Below, piece after piece: positions 45,085-53,542 of a DNA stretch of 64,000 nt. The stretch is from Treponema zioleckii. GTDB lineage: Bacteria > Spirochaetota > Spirochaetia > Treponematales > Treponemataceae. Position 1 is the stretch's first letter; each line of letters opens with the position of its first letter. The notes below the pieces were generated by a model, which was given only the letters and a program-made list of their open reading frames with translations, did not search any database and was not told where the DNA came from. The stretch lies in NCBI RefSeq assembly GCF_014737315.1, contig NZ_JPUF01000003.1:59980-123979 (forward strand). Direction: 5' to 3'. The position numbers and the translations under genes were made by a program.

Positions 45085-45103
45085 CGGGAGCAGAAAATAG
45101 AAA

Positions 45104-47035
45104 ATGTTACTTTCCGGTATAAAATCTCCAGACGATCTCAAAAAAATTCCAGAAGAAAAACTCCCCGAACTATCTGACGAAATCCGAAAAAAAATTATAG
45201 AAACAGTCGCAAAAAACGGCGGCCATCTTGCAAGCAATTTAGGAGTCGTGGAACTTACGATTGCGATTCATAGAGTGTTTTCAAGTCCAAAAGATGCCGT
45301 TATTTTTGACGTAAGCCATCAGGCATACACGCACAAACTCCTTACAGGGCGGTACAACTCTTTTTCGTCTATAAGAAAGCATGATGGAATTTCAGGCTTT
45401 ACGCGCCGTATGGAAAGCGAGCATGATTTTTTTGACAACGGGCATTCAAGCACATCAATTTCGCAGGGGTTGGGACTTTTGACTGCATGGAACTACTGCA
45501 AAAAAGACGGAAAGGTTATTGCCGTTATTGGGGACGGTGCTCTTACAGGCGGTCTTGCTTTTGAGGCGATGAATCACGCAGGTCAGCTCGCAAAAAATCT
45601 GATTGTCGTTCTGAACGATAATCAAATGTCAATTTCCCCGAATACAGGTTCTGTTTCTCGATATCTTTCTTCTTTGACGATGACGGGTTTTTACCAAAAA
45701 TTCAGGAACTTTGTGGACCGTCTCGTTGATAAAATTCCTTATTCCGAACATCATTTGGGAAAAATGATTTTTAGGTTAAAACGGGGAATAAAAGGCGTGT
45801 TTTTGAACACGAACCTTTTTACGGATTTTGGTTTTGAATATGTCGGTCCGCTTGACGGACATAATATAAAGTTGCTGGAAGACACTTTTAACCGTGTAAA
45901 GAGTCTTTCCAAGCCAGTCGTCGTGCATGTTCTCACAAAAAAAGGAAAAGGGTACAGCCCTGCCGAAAACGATCCGTCCACTTTTCATGGTGTGGGACCG
46001 TTCCAAATCTCGAACGGCGTAATGGAAAAGTTTGATACGCTGAGTTTTACCGAAAATTTCAGTCAGACAATAATCGATGCTGCATCAAAAAACGAAAAAG
46101 TCGCTGCGATTACGGCGGCAATGTCAAAAGGAACCGGTCTTGACGCTTTTTCAAGACGCTTCCAGAACAGATTTTTTGACGTGGGAATTGCGGAAGAACA
46201 TGCAGTTACTTTTGCCGCGGGACTGAGTGCCGGCGGAATGATTCCTGTGGTGGCAATTTATTCCACTTTTATTCAGCGGGCGGTTGACCAGATAATTCAC
46301 GACGTGGCACTGCCGGATTTTCATGTGGTTTTCTGTTTTGACCGGGCCGGCGTTGTTCCGGGTGACGGTTCGACTCATCAGGGGCTTTTTGACATTTCGA
46401 TTTTGCGTCCGATTCCTAATATCATCATGCTTTCTCCTTGTTCAGCTTCCGCCAAAAAAAATAGTCTTGAATTTGCACTTGAAAAAACGAATCATCCTGT
46501 AATCATTCGTTATCCAAAATTGTCCTGTCCTTCTGAACTCAAGGCTTTTGAGGGAGAAATTGAAGAGGGAAGGGGATTGCTCGTAAAATGCGAGGATTTT
46601 GCACCCGCGCTGAGCACTGATTTTGAGATCGAACCTTTTGAAATCGCTTCCGGAAAGTGCGATGATTTTAAAAAAGTCCTTTTCGTTACGACCGGCGGAA
46701 TGTTTGCGGAAGTTTTGCAGGCCGCACGGCTTGTTTTGCAGTCGCACGTTTACGCGGACATTTATTCTCTCAGATTCTTAAAGCCGCTTGACGAAGAATA
46801 TTTTACTTCTCTCGCCCAGAATTATGACGGCGTTGTTTTTGTGGAAGACGGCGTTCAGATTGGGGGAATCGGGGAATATCTTGAAGATTTGTTGCATAAA
46901 AAAAATCAAGATATAAAAACTTTCGTAAAGGCGTTTCCAGACCGATTTTTGCATCATGGAAACCGGGAGCAGATTTGCGAAGACGCGCGGATGTCTCCTA
47001 AACACCTTTCGGCGGCAGCACTTTCTCTTTTTTAG
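45104..47035 (+). CDS. dxs: 1-deoxy-D-xylulose-5-phosphate synthase
   Basis: First step of the non-mevalonate isoprenoid pathway: condenses pyruvate and glyceraldehyde 3-phosphate using thiamine diphosphate. The 643 residues include VSHQAYTHKLLTGR (about 67-80), the ThDP motif I-G-D-G-A-L-T-G-G-L-A-F-E-A-M-N (about 146-161), a transketolase pyrimidine domain with GIAEEHAVTFAAGL (about 364-377) and FDRAGVVPGDGSTHQGLFD (about 413-431), and a C-terminal domain. It starts with an ATG 5-10 nt after GGGAG. The folP gene follows after 57 nt. Confidence 0.96.
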   Translation: MLLSGIKSPDDLKKIPEEKLPELSDEIRKKIIETVAKNGGHLASNLGVVELTIAIHRVFSSPKDAVIFDVSHQAYTHKLLTGRYNSFSSIRKHDGISGFTRRMESEHDFFDNGHSSTSISQGLGLLTAWNYCKKDGKVIAVIGDGALTGGLAFEAMNHAGQLAKNLIVVLNDNQMSISPNTGSVSRYLSSLTMTGFYQKFRNFVDRLVDKIPYSEHHLGKMIFRLKRGIKGVFLNTNLFTDFGFEYVGPLDGHNIKLLEDTFNRVKSLSKPVVVHVLTKKGKGYSPAENDPSTFHGVGPFQISNGVMEKFDTLSFTENFSQTIIDAASKNEKVAAITAAMSKGTGLDAFSRRFQNRFFDVGIAEEHAVTFAAGLSAGGMIPVVAIYSTFIQRAVDQIIHDVALPDFHVVFCFDRAGVVPGDGSTHQGLFDISILRPIPNIIMLSPCSASAKKNSLEFALEKTNHPVIIRYPKLSCPSELKAFEGEIEEGRGLLVKCEDFAPALSTDFEIEPFEIASGKCDDFKKVLFVTTGGMFAEVLQAARLVLQSHVYADIYSLRFLKPLDEEYFTSLAQNYDGVVFVEDGVQIGGIGEYLEDLLHKKNQDIKTFVKAFPDRFLHHGNREQICEDARMSPKHLSAAALSLF

Positions 47036-47092
47036 AGAAGTTTTTTTAGTTAAAAACATATTTTATTGAAGAAAATGGAGACAGATAAAATT

Positions 47093-47923
47093 ATGAAAAC
47101 GTTAAAACTTTCTGACCGGGAGATTACAACTTCTTTGCCAGCGTTCGTAATGGGAATCGTGAATGTTACGCCTGATTCTTTTTGGAAAGAAAGCCGTGGC
47201 GGTGCAGACCATGCCCTAAAACTGATTGATGACGGGGCAGATCTTCTTGACATTGGAGGCGAGTCCACCCGACCTGGAAGCGAGTACGTTGATGAAGCCG
47301 AGGAAATCCGCAGAATCGTTCCTGTAATCGAAGCTGTTCGAAAGCACAGCAAGATTCCGATTTCTGTGGACACAAGAAAGTTTGCTGTTATGAAAGCGGC
47401 TTTGGATGCCGGCGCGGATATTTTGAATGACATTTCTGCTCTTGAAGATGACGAAAAACTTGCAGGCCTTGCGGCGGAAACAAAAATCCCTGTGATTCTG
47501 ATGCACAAACGCGGCGAGCCTGACGCAATGCAAAAAAATACGGCTTACAGAGACATATTCACCGAGGTGAGCAATTATCTTTCTTCCAGGGCTGAATATG
47601 CGATGAGCCAGGGAATCTCTCAAGAAAAGATTTGGGTTGACCCAGGAATCGGTTTTGCAAAGGATGTGGCTGGAAATTTTGAGCTTATGCGAAAATGCGG
47701 TTCTTTGTGTGACGGAAAATACCCTGTCCTTATGGCTCTTTCGCGAAAATCATGCATCGGGGCAGTTACTGGCCAAGAAACCGAGTTTAGGCTTGCTGGA
47801 ACGATTGCGGCAGACCTTCTTTGCGTAAAACGTGGCGCTTCGATGATTCGAGTTCACGATGTTCGCGAGGCAAAAGATTCTTTAATTGTTTACAACGCGA
47901 TTGAAAATGGTATTATAAAGTAA
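47093..47923 (+). CDS. folP: Dihydropteroate synthase
   Basis: Joins p-aminobenzoate and 6-hydroxymethyl-dihydropterin pyrophosphate in folate synthesis; the target of sulphonamides. Motifs: V-M-G-I-V-N-V-T-P-D-S-F, GGESTRPGSEYVDEAEE, S-V-D-T-R-K, LMHKRGEPDAMQ, D-P-G-I-G-F-A-K and G-L/A-L-S-R-K-S-C-I-G, then I-R-V-H-D-V at the end. The frame is open to a TTG at 47066; the ATG at 47093 follows GGAG by 12 nt and starts M-K-T-L-K-L-S-D. Either is possible. It leads into cdaA, the order folP-cdaA-ybbR-acpS being common in bacteria. Confidence 0.93.
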   Translation: MKTLKLSDREITTSLPAFVMGIVNVTPDSFWKESRGGADHALKLIDDGADLLDIGGESTRPGSEYVDEAEEIRRIVPVIEAVRKHSKIPISVDTRKFAVMKAALDAGADILNDISALEDDEKLAGLAAETKIPVILMHKRGEPDAMQKNTAYRDIFTEVSNYLSSRAEYAMSQGISQEKIWVDPGIGFAKDVAGNFELMRKCGSLCDGKYPVLMALSRKSCIGAVTGQETEFRLAGTIAADLLCVKRGASMIRVHDVREAKDSLIVYNAIENGIIK

Positions 47924-47991
47924 ACCTCTAAAAACTTCAGTTTTTTTGAAGTTCTCACCTTTAAAAAGTCTCTAATTGAGAGGAGAAAAAA

Positions 47992-48804
47992 TTGAGTGCT
48001 TATAATACGTTGAAGGCTTTTTACGACGGAATAAAGCCTATTCTTGATATTGGAATACTTACCTTCATTTTTTATTACGCGTATCAGATGCTCGTAAAAA
48101 CCAAGGCCATGCAGATTCTTACGGCCGGAATCGTGATTGCAGTCGCCTTTGGAATGGCGGCTTTCCTGAATCTTCCGGTTCTCTTGTGGATTCTCAGATT
48201 CTTTGCTCCTGGACTTGCGATTTGTTTTGCGATTGTTTTTCAGCCAGAAATCAGGAACATGTTTTTAAAGCTCGGTCAGAAGAATTTTATGAACCGAATC
48301 GGAAATACTTCAAAAACAAAACTCGATGACATTACAAAAGTTATTACGGCGGCAGAAATGCTTTCGCAGATGAAAAAAGGAATGCTAATCGTTTTTCCGC
48401 GAAGTACAAAAATTGACGACATTATCGATTCGGGGACGAGAATCAACGCGGATTTGTCTCCGGCGCTCCTCCTGACAATTTTTAAGTTCGAGACAGAATT
48501 GCACGACGCGGCTTGTATCGTTCGGGGCGGCAAGTTGATTGCGGCGGGCTGTTTCCTTCCGCTGAGCCAGAATTATGATATTAAAAAAACCTTCGGAACC
48601 CGTCACCGTGCGGCCCTTGGACTTAGCGAACAGACGGACGCGGTTGTTCTCGTGGTTTCCGAAGAGACTGGCGCTATAAGCCTTGCCTACGACGGCAAAC
48701 TTGAATACGACTTAAAAAGCGCTCAGATAACAAAAATTCTTACAAAATTGCTTAACATTACTTCTGAAAATAAAACAGTCGAGGTGAAAGATGCTGAAAA
48801 TTGA
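47992..48804 (+). CDS. cdaA: Diadenylate cyclase CdaA
   Basis: Makes cyclic di-AMP from two ATP at the inner membrane; controls potassium and cell-wall balance. The 270 residues have three N-terminal membrane helices (about 15-85) and a DAC domain (about 100-255). The nucleotide motifs are E-L-H-D-A-A-C-I-V-R-G-G, where most CdaA have DGA, and G-T-R-H-R-A-A-L-G-L-S-E, which is canonical RHR. Thus the metal-binding Asp remains and the Gly after it is Ala. The start is TTG with GAGAGG upstream. The stop overlaps the next gene by 14 nt. Confidence 0.94.
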   Translation: MSAYNTLKAFYDGIKPILDIGILTFIFYYAYQMLVKTKAMQILTAGIVIAVAFGMAAFLNLPVLLWILRFFAPGLAICFAIVFQPEIRNMFLKLGQKNFMNRIGNTSKTKLDDITKVITAAEMLSQMKKGMLIVFPRSTKIDDIIDSGTRINADLSPALLLTIFKFETELHDAACIVRGGKLIAAGCFLPLSQNYDIKKTFGTRHRAALGLSEQTDAVVLVVSEETGAISLAYDGKLEYDLKSAQITKILTKLLNITSENKTVEVKDAEN

Positions 48805-49876
48805 GAGCCTTAAAAAAATCAAGGAAATTCTTGTGCACAACTGGCGTGCAAAGGCACTCTGCTTTGGAATTTCCTGCCTCCTTTATATTTTTTATCAGAA
48901 CCAGACGCTTGAGTCCAACACGCTTACAATTCCGCTCAGAATCAAAGCTGACAACGGAATCGTAATGGAAAATTCTCCGAGCACTTCAAACGTTGCCGTG
49001 GAAATTCGGGGGCGCATTGAGGATTTAAAAAATCTTTCCGAAACCGATTTTAGACCTTACCTCGACTTGAATTATACTCCCCAGGCCGGCGAGTACGATT
49101 TTCCGGTTCTTTTGGACATTTCAAACCGTGCTCTAAAAATCAGTCCGCTGGAAATTACAGTGCGTCCAAAGCAAATTCATCTTTCTGTGGATGAAAAATA
49201 TACGGATTTTATAGACGTAAAACCTTTGTTCGTGGGAAGCGTGCCTTCGGGTTACGAGCTAAAATATTCGGTTTTGCCTGAGCAGGTAAAAATTACGGGG
49301 CCTAAAAGCCGTGTTGAAAAGTTAAAGCTTGTTCAGACAAAAGAAATCGACATTTCATCAATTTCTGGCACTGAAGTTGTGAGTACAAGAATCAATTCGC
49401 CTGGAGTTTTTCTAAAGTATGATGAAAAGCAGGAATTTAAAGTGATGATGGAGCTGGCTGCAAAAAAATCAGTAAAAAGCTTTTCGAACATTCCTGTAAA
49501 TTTTATAAATTTGGCCGACAACCTAAAAATAGAGAATCCCGAAAAATACGTTTCAATACGGCTTTATGCGTCGTCGCTCGATCTTGAGAATTTTTCGCCA
49601 AGTGATAATGCGGTCGAAGTTGACTGTTCTGGAATTTCTGGAGCCGGAACGTTCAGCGTGCCGCTCAGTTTTAATTTTCCTAGTAATTTCTCTGTTTCGA
49701 AGGACAGCCCGGAGAATATAAGTGTAACCTTTACAGAAAAAAAAGACGAAAATATAACGGAAAAAGAAAATTCTCCCGCTCCTGAAAATGCTCCTGATTC
49801 CGAGAATACAGACGCAAGCGAAAATGCCGGCGACATTGAAAAAATCCTTGAGGAAAATTACGGGGCTGCAGAATGA
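48791..49876 (+). CDS. cdaR: YbbR-domain protein, CdaA regulator
   Basis: A 361-residue protein with one N-terminal membrane helix (about 20-36, A-L-C-F-G-I-S-C-L-L-Y-I-F) and three YbbR-type beta repeats outside the membrane (about 40-290; P-L-R-I-K, V-A-V-E-I-R-G-R, V-K-I-T-G-P-K-S-R-V). The C-terminus (about 315-361) is a glutamate/asparagine/proline low-complexity tail with a repeated E-N-A motif. In Firmicutes CdaR binds and modulates CdaA; the 14-nt overlap here suggests the same. The tail is an unusual addition. Confidence 0.88.
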   Translation: MLKIESLKKIKEILVHNWRAKALCFGISCLLYIFYQNQTLESNTLTIPLRIKADNGIVMENSPSTSNVAVEIRGRIEDLKNLSETDFRPYLDLNYTPQAGEYDFPVLLDISNRALKISPLEITVRPKQIHLSVDEKYTDFIDVKPLFVGSVPSGYELKYSVLPEQVKITGPKSRVEKLKLVQTKEIDISSISGTEVVSTRINSPGVFLKYDEKQEFKVMMELAAKKSVKSFSNIPVNFINLADNLKIENPEKYVSIRLYASSLDLENFSPSDNAVEVDCSGISGAGTFSVPLSFNFPSNFSVSKDSPENISVTFTEKKDENITEKENSPAPENAPDSENTDASENAGDIEKILEENYGAAE

Positions 49877-50271
49877 TTTTTGGAATCGGAACAGATATTT
49901 CGAAAGTCAGTCGTTTTGAAAAATGGGTAAAAAATCCTGTGCTAATCAAGCGTTTTTTTAATGCCCAGGAAATCGTTCAGACGGACGAAAATTCAGAAGA
50001 AAATCTTCCGCGAATTACGGCACTTTGCGAGCATTATGCCGGACGATTTTCCGCGAAAGAGGCTTTTTGCAAGGCTCTTGGAACTGGCTTTACGGGCCTG
50101 GAGCTTGGGGATTTCTTCGTAAAAAATGATAAATTCGGCAAGCCTTATTTGGAGCTTGGCGAGAAAACAAAAAAAATCGTAAGGGAAAGGGTCGGGGAGA
50201 ATTACAGAATTCATCTTTCGATTTCCCATGAAAAAGAATTTGCTATTGCCTTTGTGGTGATTGAAAATTGA
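49873..50271 (+). CDS. acpS: Holo-[acyl-carrier-protein] synthase
   Basis: Transfers phosphopantetheine from CoA to acyl carrier protein, activating fatty-acid synthesis. The 132 residues have the N-terminal metal motif G-I-G-T-D-I-S-K-V-S-R-F (Asp about 7), RFSAKEAFCKALGTGF (Glu about 63) and S-I-S-H-E-K-E-F-A-I-A near the C-terminus. It overlaps the cdaR stop by 4 nt. Confidence 0.95.
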   Translation: MIFGIGTDISKVSRFEKWVKNPVLIKRFFNAQEIVQTDENSEENLPRITALCEHYAGRFSAKEAFCKALGTGFTGLELGDFFVKNDKFGKPYLELGEKTKKIVRERVGENYRIHLSISHEKEFAIAFVVIEN

Positions 50272-50315
50272 ATTTTCAAATGGTATGAAAAATATAACTG
50301 TGGGAGAATATAGAT

Positions 50316-51236
50316 ATGCTTAGAAAAACGACAAAAAAAGCTTCTGACCCGAATAAAAAGCCGAAGCATTCTTATTGGTCAAAAACCAAGTGCTGTTGCC
50401 CTGTCTGCAATCGTGAATTTGACAAAGAGGAAATGCTTTCTGGCGGCGGAAGAATGAATGCCGGTGAGCTTACGGACGAACTTCACCGTCTTTATATTCC
50501 TTCAAAAACCTATGGAGAGATTTTTCCGTTGATTTATGCGGTTGGCGCGTGCCCTCGCTGTCATCTTGCGCTCTTTTGGAAAGATTTTGAAGAGATTAAG
50601 GACAAAGAGACTATCGAGCGGCTTCGTGACGATGACATGAACCGAAAGGCTGCCGTTGAGGCAATTTTCCCGCATTATGATTTGAAACGTGAGAGAAACC
50701 TTCTTGACGGCATTGCGATGTATTATCTTGCGCTCCTTTCTTACGAGAAAGTGGATATTGAATATTCGCCTACAATCAAACGTGCGATGATTTCGCTCAG
50801 ACTCGCTTGGCTTTGTAAGCATCTTCACGAGCAGATTCCTACGTACAATTACGACTATATTTCCGAGGTTTTCTACCGAAAGGCACTTTTCTTCTATCAG
50901 CAGACTCTCATAAACGAGACGACTGGTGTTGAGGCTGTTGGCGGACTTGGAAGTTTTGGCCCTGACATGGACAAAAATTACGGTTACGACGGAATCATTT
51001 ATCTCTCGGCATTGCTTGAATACAAGTATGGTCAGCGCGAGGACATGAAGCAGCGATTCAAGAAATTTGACGAGAACAAACGTGCGATTGCGAGAATCTT
51101 CGGTCTCGGAAAGTCTTCGAAGGCAAAGCCTGGCCCTCTTTTGGAAAAAGCCCGCGCGCTTTACGATTTGCTTTCAAAAGAGTTAAAAGAAGCGAATACG
51201 ATTGACGTTGAAGGTCTTGATTTGTCTGACGACTAA
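50316..51236 (+). CDS. DUF2225 cysteine-rich protein
   Basis: A 306-residue cytosolic protein. Residues 22-95 carry C-C-C-P-V-C and A-C-P-R-C-H, a four-cysteine metal-site arrangement spaced as in DUF2225, followed by helical repeats (about 105-270), which may be TPR-like (KATLFYQQTLI type pattern, ARIFGLGKSSKAKPG). The DUF2225 family has no established biochemical role. Upstream GGGAG lies 9 nt before the ATG. The next gene (truA) starts 9 nt after its stop. Confidence 0.85.
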   Translation: MLRKTTKKASDPNKKPKHSYWSKTKCCCPVCNREFDKEEMLSGGGRMNAGELTDELHRLYIPSKTYGEIFPLIYAVGACPRCHLALFWKDFEEIKDKETIERLRDDDMNRKAAVEAIFPHYDLKRERNLLDGIAMYYLALLSYEKVDIEYSPTIKRAMISLRLAWLCKHLHEQIPTYNYDYISEVFYRKALFFYQQTLINETTGVEAVGGLGSFGPDMDKNYGYDGIIYLSALLEYKYGQREDMKQRFKKFDENKRAIARIFGLGKSSKAKPGPLLEKARALYDLLSKELKEANTIDVEGLDLSDD

Positions 51237-51245
51237 ACCGATTTT

Positions 51246-52023
51246 ATGCGAAACATACTTTTAACACTGTCTTACGACGGAACCGATTTTTGCGGCTGGC
51301 AGCGACAGGATTTTTCTGACAAAGGCAAAGCCGTCCGCACGGTTCAGGGCGAGATTGAAAAAGCTCTGCAAAAACTTTTTAAGACTCATATTACGCTGTA
51401 CGGGAGCGGTCGCACGGATTCTGGCGTTCATGCGGCGGCTCAGGCGGCGAATTTTTTCTGCCCGGTGGACTCGATTACCCGAAAAAAAAATAATCCCTGC
51501 GTTAAATTCTTTTTTGCCGCCGGACATCCGCATTAACGACTCTAAAGTCGTTCCCGAAGATTTTAACGCCCGTTTTAGCGCGACGAGCCGCACTTACAGG
51601 TATTTTATTCATTGCGGGGCAAGCCCTCTTGCAAGCGAAATGCGTTACGTGTGGCCGATTCACAGGTTTCCGAATCTTCATGTTCTGAACGAAATGGCTT
51701 CTTGCCTGAAAGGCGAGATTGACTGTGCGACTTTTGCGGCGGCTGGCGATCAAAGTCTTTCGACGCATAGGTTTATTGACAATGCGGTGTTTTATCCTGA
51801 CGGCGAGAAAATCGTTTTTGAAATTGCGGCGAACGCTTTTTTGTGGAAGATGGTTCGAAGCATTACCGGAAGCCTGATTCAGTTTGAAAAGGCCGGAAAG
51901 GACGCTTCTTATTTTAAGGAAGTTCTTGAAAGCCGCGACAGAAAACGCGCCGGAGTTACGGCTCCCGCGACCGGTCTTTTTTTATGGAACATTGCCTTTG
52001 ACGGAATTAGAAGGCACGTTTAA
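51246..52023 (+). pseudogene. truA: tRNA pseudouridine synthase A split by a frameshift in an A9 run
   Basis: TruA makes pseudouridine at positions 38-40 in the anticodon stem-loop. The 5' frame (51246-51536) starts MRNILLTLSYDGTDFCGWQR and has the catalytic G-S-G-R-T-D-S-G-V-H-A (Asp about 60). It shifts at 51482-51490 (nine A), after which the +1 frame continues to 52023 with IIPALNSFLPPDIRINDSKV, ATSRTYRYFIHCG and AFLWKMVRSITGSL. Removing one A restores a ~258-residue enzyme that has every family motif. Either a sequencing error or a genuine slippage-prone allele; both halves have intact coding quality, so decay is recent at most. Confidence 0.92.
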
Positions 52024-52032
52024 AATACTTTT

Positions 52033-52878
52033 ATGAAAAAAGTCCTTTTGCCGTTAATCATTTTATTTTGTGTATTTTTTATTGCTGCCCAATCTGTTCT
52101 TCCGCTTTGGAAAATTGATTCTGACATGGTTTTTGTTGAAGGCGGTACTTTTAAAATGGGAAGCAACGACAAAGATTCTGATGTCGATGAAATGCCTCAC
52201 AAAGTCACGCTTTCAGATTTTTATATTTCAAAGTACGAAGTTACGCAGGAACTTTACCGTGCGGTTATGAATACGAATCCGAGCTATTTTAGGGCCAAGA
52301 CTGCTCCCGGCGACGCTCAGGGGCGAAGACCTGTGGAAAGCATTTCGTGGGTCAATGCGATCGAATTCTGCAACGAGCTTAGCCGACTTAATGGCCTAAA
52401 AAAATGCTACACGCTTTCGAATTTTGGCTGGCGGTGCGATTTTAAGGCCAACGGGTTCAGACTTCCGACCGAAGCCGAGTGGGAATTTGCCGCGCGTGGC
52501 GGAAACAAATCTAAAAATTACAAATATAGTGGCAGCGACAAACTTTCCGCAGTGGGGTGGTACGGCATTAACAGCGGCTACAAAACTCACGAGGTGGGAA
52601 AAAAACAGCCGAACGAACTTGGTCTTTACGACATGAGCGGAAACGTTTACGAGTGGTGCTGGGATTATTACGGCGATTATGATTTTAGGGACAAAGAAAA
52701 TCCTTACGGCATAAAAAAGGCGACTTACCGCGTTACCAGAGGCGGTTCATGGGGCTCCGGCGGAATTTACGAGCCATATTGCCGCGTTTCCGGCAGGCGT
52801 TTTGGAGACCCGATGGGCGTTGGAGACGACGTTGGTTTTAGAGTTGTGCGCACTGCGGAGAAAAAAACAGACGAGTAA
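52033..52878 (+). CDS. Exported formylglycine-generating-enzyme (SUMF1) family protein
   Basis: A 281-residue exported protein: signal at residues 1-22 (V-L-L-P-L-I-I-L-F-C-V-F-F-I-A-A), then the FGE-sulfatase fold with MVFVEGGTFKMGS (about 34-46), SKYEVTQELYRAVM (about 69-82), RLPTEAEWEFAARGG (about 144-158), YDMSGNVYEWCWDYYGDYDF (about 198-217) and T-R-G-G-S-W. The E-P-Y-C-R-V-S-G-R-R segment has one cysteine where true FGE uses two, so sulphatase activation is unlikely and it may bind ligands only. It starts 9 nt after truA. Confidence 0.9.
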   Translation: MKKVLLPLIILFCVFFIAAQSVLPLWKIDSDMVFVEGGTFKMGSNDKDSDVDEMPHKVTLSDFYISKYEVTQELYRAVMNTNPSYFRAKTAPGDAQGRRPVESISWVNAIEFCNELSRLNGLKKCYTLSNFGWRCDFKANGFRLPTEAEWEFAARGGNKSKNYKYSGSDKLSAVGWYGINSGYKTHEVGKKQPNELGLYDMSGNVYEWCWDYYGDYDFRDKENPYGIKKATYRVTRGGSWGSGGIYEPYCRVSGRRFGDPMGVGDDVGFRVVRTAEKKTDE

Positions 52879-53020
52879 ATTTTAGGAGGTTCGGTTTCGA
52901 GTTTCAAAATTAGAGCAAAAAAATGCGGTAACGGGAAGAAAAGCAGACGCTTTTTTCTGGTACTGGATGCATTTTTCTACATTGGCTAAAAAACTCGACA
53001 TTCGACCTGGGAGAAACTTT

Positions 53021-53542
53021 ATGAGAAAATTCTTTGGTTTGATTCTTGCTTTTATTTTTTCGGGCCTTATGTGCCAGAACATTTTTGCAGACGAAAGCAA
53101 GGTTTTTGAAATTTCAAAAGTCGAAAAACAGATTACTGTCACTTACGGCGGAAAACTTCTCCAATACATTTCTTGGGAAGAAAAATCCGAGCCGAGCGTA
53201 GTGCTCACGACTTTTTTTATAAGCTATCTTGAAGAAAGTGATTTCTGGAAGAATTCCGTTACGAATCTTGGACGGGGCGGAGTTAGTAAAGATGAAGTTC
53301 TTTCCGAAATGGAAAAAAAACGCAACGCTTTTTACGGTCTAGTTGACCGTCTCGTTATCACTGTAAATCCAGATAAAATTGAGTTGTTAGGGCATTCAAA
53401 AATCGACACGATTGAGCGCGCATACTTTAAGATAAAGATTGCTTACTCTTATCGTGGCGAAGAGGATGCTGGCGAAGACGACGTTCTTATGATAAAAGAC
53501 AGAGCCTCCGGTGACTGGTACGTTGCCGAGCTGCCTTTGTAG
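53021..53542 (+). CDS. Small exported protein of unknown function
   Basis: A 173-residue protein. The frame is open to 52967, but GGGAG lies 8 nt before the ATG at 53021, which starts the signal peptide M-R-K-F-F-G-L-I-L-A-F-I-F (cleavage near N-I-F-A). The mature part is beta-rich (I-T-V-T-Y-G-G, S-V-V-L-T-T-F-F-I, D-R-L-V-I-T-V) and acidic near its end (E-E-D-A-G-E-D-D). No family recognised. Its stop abuts priA, which is convergent with no gap. About 140 nt lie between it and the FGE-like gene. Confidence 0.75.
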   Translation: MRKFFGLILAFIFSGLMCQNIFADESKVFEISKVEKQITVTYGGKLLQYISWEEKSEPSVVLTTFFISYLEESDFWKNSVTNLGRGGVSKDEVLSEMEKKRNAFYGLVDRLVITVNPDKIELLGHSKIDTIERAYFKIKIAYSYRGEEDAGEDDVLMIKDRASGDWYVAELPL

